From: G965222505 sp965222505
GTDB lineage: Bacteria > Bacteroidota > Rhodothermia > Rhodothermales > DATKEJ01
Reading direction: 5' to 3'
NCBI GenBank assembly: GCA_965222505.1
Contig: OZ244956.1
Span: forward strand, 1,550,001-1,614,000
DNA: 64,000 nucleotides
Made by a program: the position numbers and the translations under genes. Numbering within the stretch: the stretch's first letter is position 1; every line of letters starts with the position of its first letter. The notes under the pieces are model-generated. The model was not told the origin of the DNA. It saw nothing but the letters and a program-made list of their open reading frames with translations, and did no database searches. This document shows positions 61,550 through 64,000 of the stretch, one piece after another.

Positions 61550-62467
61550 TTATGACGAGTACCCAGTAACTTGAGAAAATAGTCGAAGCATTTCAGGGTC
61601 AATGGTGCGTGGACGTGCGGGCGGCACATAGAGCGTCATTGCTGCTGTTATGGGATATTGCATCAAAGAGTATAAAGGTATTCGGGCTATCATTGGCTCG
61701 ACACCGGGAAAGATTGGCGCTTCATATACAGTAACCACATGACTGATGGGGTAGAATTGTGCTAGCTTTCTAACTAATAAAGGCATAGCACGGGTATCAT
61801 ATTTGCGTGTCTTGTATGTCCAATCCCCTAGGGTACCGATTTGCCAGAGAATCAGTTGACTGGAATTGTCCACAATCACGGAATTCATCATGAAGTCTGT
61901 GGCCTCATAGGCCTGACATCCACCAACAGCCGGGTCAACGCCGAGGTCTGAATAGAGACAATCAGATGCGGAAATGCCTGGGAGCATTTGAGCTGAATAT
62001 CCTTCCAAACGTGCTCTCCGAATAGACTCATGTGAGGGATATGCGAATACACCAGGGTGTCCATAAAATGCACCAACCGTTAACTCCCCTTCGCGAACAC
62101 ACTTCAGGATGTGTTCTACCATTGCATTATAGGCATGAATTCGTGGCTGCCCCTCCTCATAATACCCAGCGAGCGATACAGCCCCTTTTGGATTCAACCT
62201 TTGAATCACTGCTTCAGCAATAGGGTCTCCAACTACATATAAAAGCGAGTCTGCCATTTCCATCCAAGAAATAGCTTCCAAGGTGAGTTGGCCAACTGTT
62301 TTTATTCCAGTTCCAATTACAACTAATGAGCCTGTTTTGCCGTTAGTTGTATCAGGTTCGCCACTCTCATCCATCACCTTGGAAGATACATCTTCCAAGG
62401 TGATATCACTCTCTTTGCTTTTCTTTCTGCGGGATGAACGTTTCTTGCTAGGTTGGTCTAATGCCAT
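61550..62467 (-). CDS. Borosin-type alpha-N-methyltransferase (tetrapyrrole methylase fold)
   Basis: 305 residues. After a basic, lysine-rich tail of about 45 residues comes a SAM-dependent tetrapyrrole-methylase domain: SLVVIGTGIKTVGQL (47-61), FYGHPGVFAYPSHESIRRAR (134-153), MLPGISASDCLYSDLGVDP (161-179) and CQAYEATDFMM. In the active-site segment GYYEEGQPRIHAYNAM, Y103, R109 and Y113 have the spacing of the Y-R-Y residues known from the borosin enzyme OphMA. The other blocks recall the split-borosin enzyme SonM of Shewanella. Such enzymes methylate backbone amides of a precursor peptide. The likely substrate is encoded 21 bases upstream in the same operon. Confidence 0.85.
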   Translation of the reverse strand: MALDQPSKKRSSRRKKSKESDITLEDVSSKVMDESGEPDTTNGKTGSLVVIGTGIKTVGQLTLEAISWMEMADSLLYVVGDPIAEAVIQRLNPKGAVSLAGYYEEGQPRIHAYNAMVEHILKCVREGELTVGAFYGHPGVFAYPSHESIRRARLEGYSAQMLPGISASDCLYSDLGVDPAVGGCQAYEATDFMMNSVIVDNSSQLILWQIGTLGDWTYKTRKYDTRAMPLLVRKLAQFYPISHVVTVYEAPIFPGVEPMIARIPLYSLMQYPITAAMTLYVPPARPRTIDPEMLRLFSQVTGYSS

Positions 62468-62488
62468 GGGATAGTACTATATTTTATA

Positions 62489-63214
62489 TTATCGCTGCCA
62501 CCAGTACTGTGGTGGCAACTGGAATGTCGGCGGCAATTGCTGGGGCGGTAGCTGTGGCGGCAATTGGAATGTCGGCGGCAGCTGTGGTGGCAACTGGAAT
62601 GTCGGCGGCAATTGCTGGGGCGGTAGCTGTGGCGGCAATTGGAATGTCGGCGGCAATTGCTGGGGCGGTAGCTGTGGCGGCAATTGGAATGTCGGCGGCA
62701 GCTGTGGTGGCAACTGGAATGTCGGCGGCAATTGCTGGGGCGGTAGCTGTGGCGGCAATTGGAATGTCGGCGGCAATTGCTGGGGCGGTAGCTGTGGCGG
62801 CAATTGGAATGTCGGCGGCAGCTGTGGTGGCAACTGGAATGTCGGCGGCAATTGCTGGGGCGGTAGCTGTGGCGGCAATTGGAATGTCGGCGGCAGCTGT
62901 GGTGGCAACTGGAATGTCGGCGGCAATTGCTGGGGCGGTAGCTGTGGCGGCAATTGGAATGTCGGCGGCAATTGCTGGGGGAAAACAATCTGCTGAGGTG
63001 CAGTTGAAGTACGTTCCGGCATTTGGAATGCCGTCTCCACAGGCACTCCGGAAAGCCGAGCGTAGATTATGGCTGTGAACCCACTTTTTAGTGCCCTTTG
63101 ATCTTCGCCACTCAGTTCTGCAGATGACATTTCGTCATCCGGGCTCAGTATAAAGGCTCCCAACTTCTGGGCATCAGTTGCAAGTTCAGATAGGAATTCT
63201 TTTAGAGTAGCCAT
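62489..63214 (-). CDS. Split-borosin precursor with repetitive TFQLPPQ core/linker
   Basis: 241 residues from ATG 63214, chosen because GGAGAGG stands 8 bases upstream; an in-frame start at 63268 lacks this. Residues 1-57 (LKEFLSELATDAQKLGAFIL, MSSAELSGEDQRALKSG, IIYARLSG) resemble the small helical LigA-like domain found in split-borosin precursors, which binds the methyltransferase. A short linker (PVETAFQMPERTSTAPQQIV) leads to residues 80-235: twelve TFQLPPQ units separated by LPP or LPPQQLPP, nearly perfect also at DNA level. The chain ends PPQYWWQR. Whether the repeats are multiple cores or a long spacer presenting the aromatic C-terminus is open. Confidence 0.78.
   Translation of the reverse strand: MATLKEFLSELATDAQKLGAFILSPDDEMSSAELSGEDQRALKSGFTAIIYARLSGVPVETAFQMPERTSTAPQQIVFPQQLPPTFQLPPQLPPQQLPPTFQLPPQLPPTFQLPPQLPPQQLPPTFQLPPQLPPTFQLPPQLPPQQLPPTFQLPPQLPPQQLPPTFQLPPQLPPTFQLPPQLPPQQLPPTFQLPPQLPPQQLPPTFQLPPQLPPTFQLPPQLPPQQLPPTFQLPPQYWWQR
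62509..62977. repeat. Tandem repeat array in precursor gene
   Basis: About 470 bases made of two unit lengths, 30 and 45 bases (TFQLPPQLPP with or without QQLPP), alternating in higher-order blocks. The units are nearly identical at third positions, so the array expands and contracts by slippage or unequal crossover and copy number probably differs between strains. Confidence 0.9.
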
Positions 63215-63428
63215 AACGAAGACCTCTCCGTCATTATTAAGGGGGATAAAACTAGGTGAGGTACCCAAACTGAGTCACTACCGGAAATAGCAACATCGTC
63301 AACCTCTTTTCATTTTTATAGTACGCTGATGTGTCAGAAAAATATAAATAGAGCAGCTAGAGCAGTATCTATATTTTGCTTTAACTACAGGTGCGCGTGT
63401 CAAGAAAACAACCTGAATACATCAAGGG

Positions 63429-63458
63429 TTTACACGCTGTTTGCAAGTAGGGTATAAT
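63429..63458 (+). promoter_or_regulatory. Sigma70-type promoter in gene-poor region
   Basis: TTTACA (63429-63434) and TATAAT (63453-63458) with an 18-base spacer, pointing right. It lies in the 413-base gap between the precursor gene and the ORF at 63628; what it transcribes is uncertain. A matching promoter for the minus-strand operon was not clear. Confidence 0.5.
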
Positions 63459-63627
63459 CTCGACTATAGCTAGAATGATTGTCGAATCCGTACCCCATAA
63501 TGATTTGCAGTAACCCGGAAAAGAGCTAACGATTGTTAAGAAGAACTAGCGACAAATGCAAGTTATTTTTTATGGCCATCACGAATACTGGTACACAAAG
63601 CGAATGTAAATAATATGATATGCAAAG

Positions 63628-63858
63628 TTGCCTTTTTTCCATTCCCCAATAGCACCTAAACTCGACTTTAGCCATTTGCTCTGTGGTAGTAGCGAAGATA
63701 TTAACGACTTAGGCCCTACTCAGATGTGGCTGTATAATTTTCGGATGTCTGCTTTTATAGCTGACATTGAAAAATTAAACGATGCCAAGTCATGCCTTCG
63801 GCTTCTAAGGCTAAATCTGTTGTTTGATCAACTTTCAAAATGGCTAAAGTCGAGCTAA
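63628..63858 (+). CDS. Hypothetical 76-residue protein
   Basis: From TTG 63628, with no upstream ATG in frame. Sequence SPIAPKLDFSHLLCGSSEDI, MWLYNFRMSAFIADIEKLND and LRLLRLNLLFDQLSKWLKSS is amphipathic in its second half. It is downstream of the promoter at 63429 and in the same cassette as the borosin-like genes but opposite to them. Weak start and no family; it may be chance. Confidence 0.3.
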   Translation: MPFFHSPIAPKLDFSHLLCGSSEDINDLGPTQMWLYNFRMSAFIADIEKLNDAKSCLRLLRLNLLFDQLSKWLKSS

Positions 63859-63969
63859 AGTAAATCAAAGTTTCTTTTACTCTAAGATACTTTGTTTGCT
63901 AGAAAATGCAGCATTCACTGCAAGTAGAAAAATATCGTTCTTGTTACCTAGTCGAAGCGCGGCAATGGC

Positions 63970-64000
63970 GCATAACGGCCCCAGTTCAGGCGCACACGGG
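63970..64000 (-). other. attC site 56 (truncated by window end)
   Basis: Left box GCATAAC and left arm GGCCCCAGTTCAGGCGCACACGGG are present; the rest is outside. The arm matches site 2, so a family B cassette may follow. Confidence 0.8.

Noticed and set aside
62458..62988. Minus-strand frame rich in HSNCRHSYRPSNCRR repeats
   Set aside because: It is the shifted reading of the same repeat array without a conserved start region.
62461..63078. Long plus-strand Ala/Gly/Val-rich frame (MSAAIAGAVAVAAIG repeats) opposite the precursor gene
   Set aside because: It is the antisense reading of the tandem repeat, has no ribosome-binding site, and the precursor frame has a recognisable non-repetitive N-terminal domain.
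1..64000. tRNA, rRNA or integrase genes
   Set aside because: No cloverleaf-like T-loop sequences, no rRNA segments and no tyrosine recombinase motifs were seen on reading either strand.

Overview
This window is a long stretch of an integron cassette array, most likely a sedentary chromosomal integron. I count 56 attC recombination sites of about 122-127 bp on one polarity (the last is cut by the window end) plus two on the opposite polarity, and no integrase, attI, rRNA or tRNA gene. The attC arms resemble classical sites such as that of aadA1 when read on the minus strand. Two identical small cassettes (23888-24267 and 47168-47547) each share the attC on their left and differ on their right. 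So the array reads from right to left, each unit being an attC plus the body to its right, and attI/intI should lie beyond the right edge. The host is a Gram-negative bacterium (lipoproteins, secreted LRR proteins with dockerin-like ends). I cannot name the phylum; the secreted proteins recall Rhodothermota/Bacteroidota or Planctomycetes.

More than half of the cassettes belong to two short families without a recognisable product. Family A (23 copies, body ~283 bp) is a mosaic of exchangeable modules. Family B (7 copies, body ~258 bp) is accompanied by two inverted, diverged relatives. The remaining cassettes carry genes. There are eight toxin-antitoxin pairs (three DUF433/DUF5615, two PIN-domain, two HigBA-like, one MazEF). 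Defence genes include an m5C methylase-Vsr-HNH operon, a ParB-like/nuclease-like/D12 methylase group, a DUF262-HNH protein and further HNH proteins. Others are a divergent AraC/cupin/cupin-decarboxylase set, twin LRR-dockerin proteins, small membrane proteins and lipoproteins.

Nine insertion sequences interrupt the array: IS21-like, two identical IS982-like, IS4, IS200/IS605, two identical ISL3 and two identical IS256 copies. Removing an IS together with one copy of its target duplication restores reading frames in five host genes, including three HNH-type nuclease genes.

The most interesting locus is the right-most cassette (61322-63969). It encodes a tetrapyrrole-methylase-fold enzyme resembling borosin alpha-N-methyltransferases. 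Directly upstream is a 241-residue precursor-like protein with a small helical N-terminal domain and about 155 residues of perfect TFQLPPQ/QQLPP repeats ending in YWWQR. I read this as a split-borosin RiPP pathway with a highly repetitive precursor, carried as an integron cassette.
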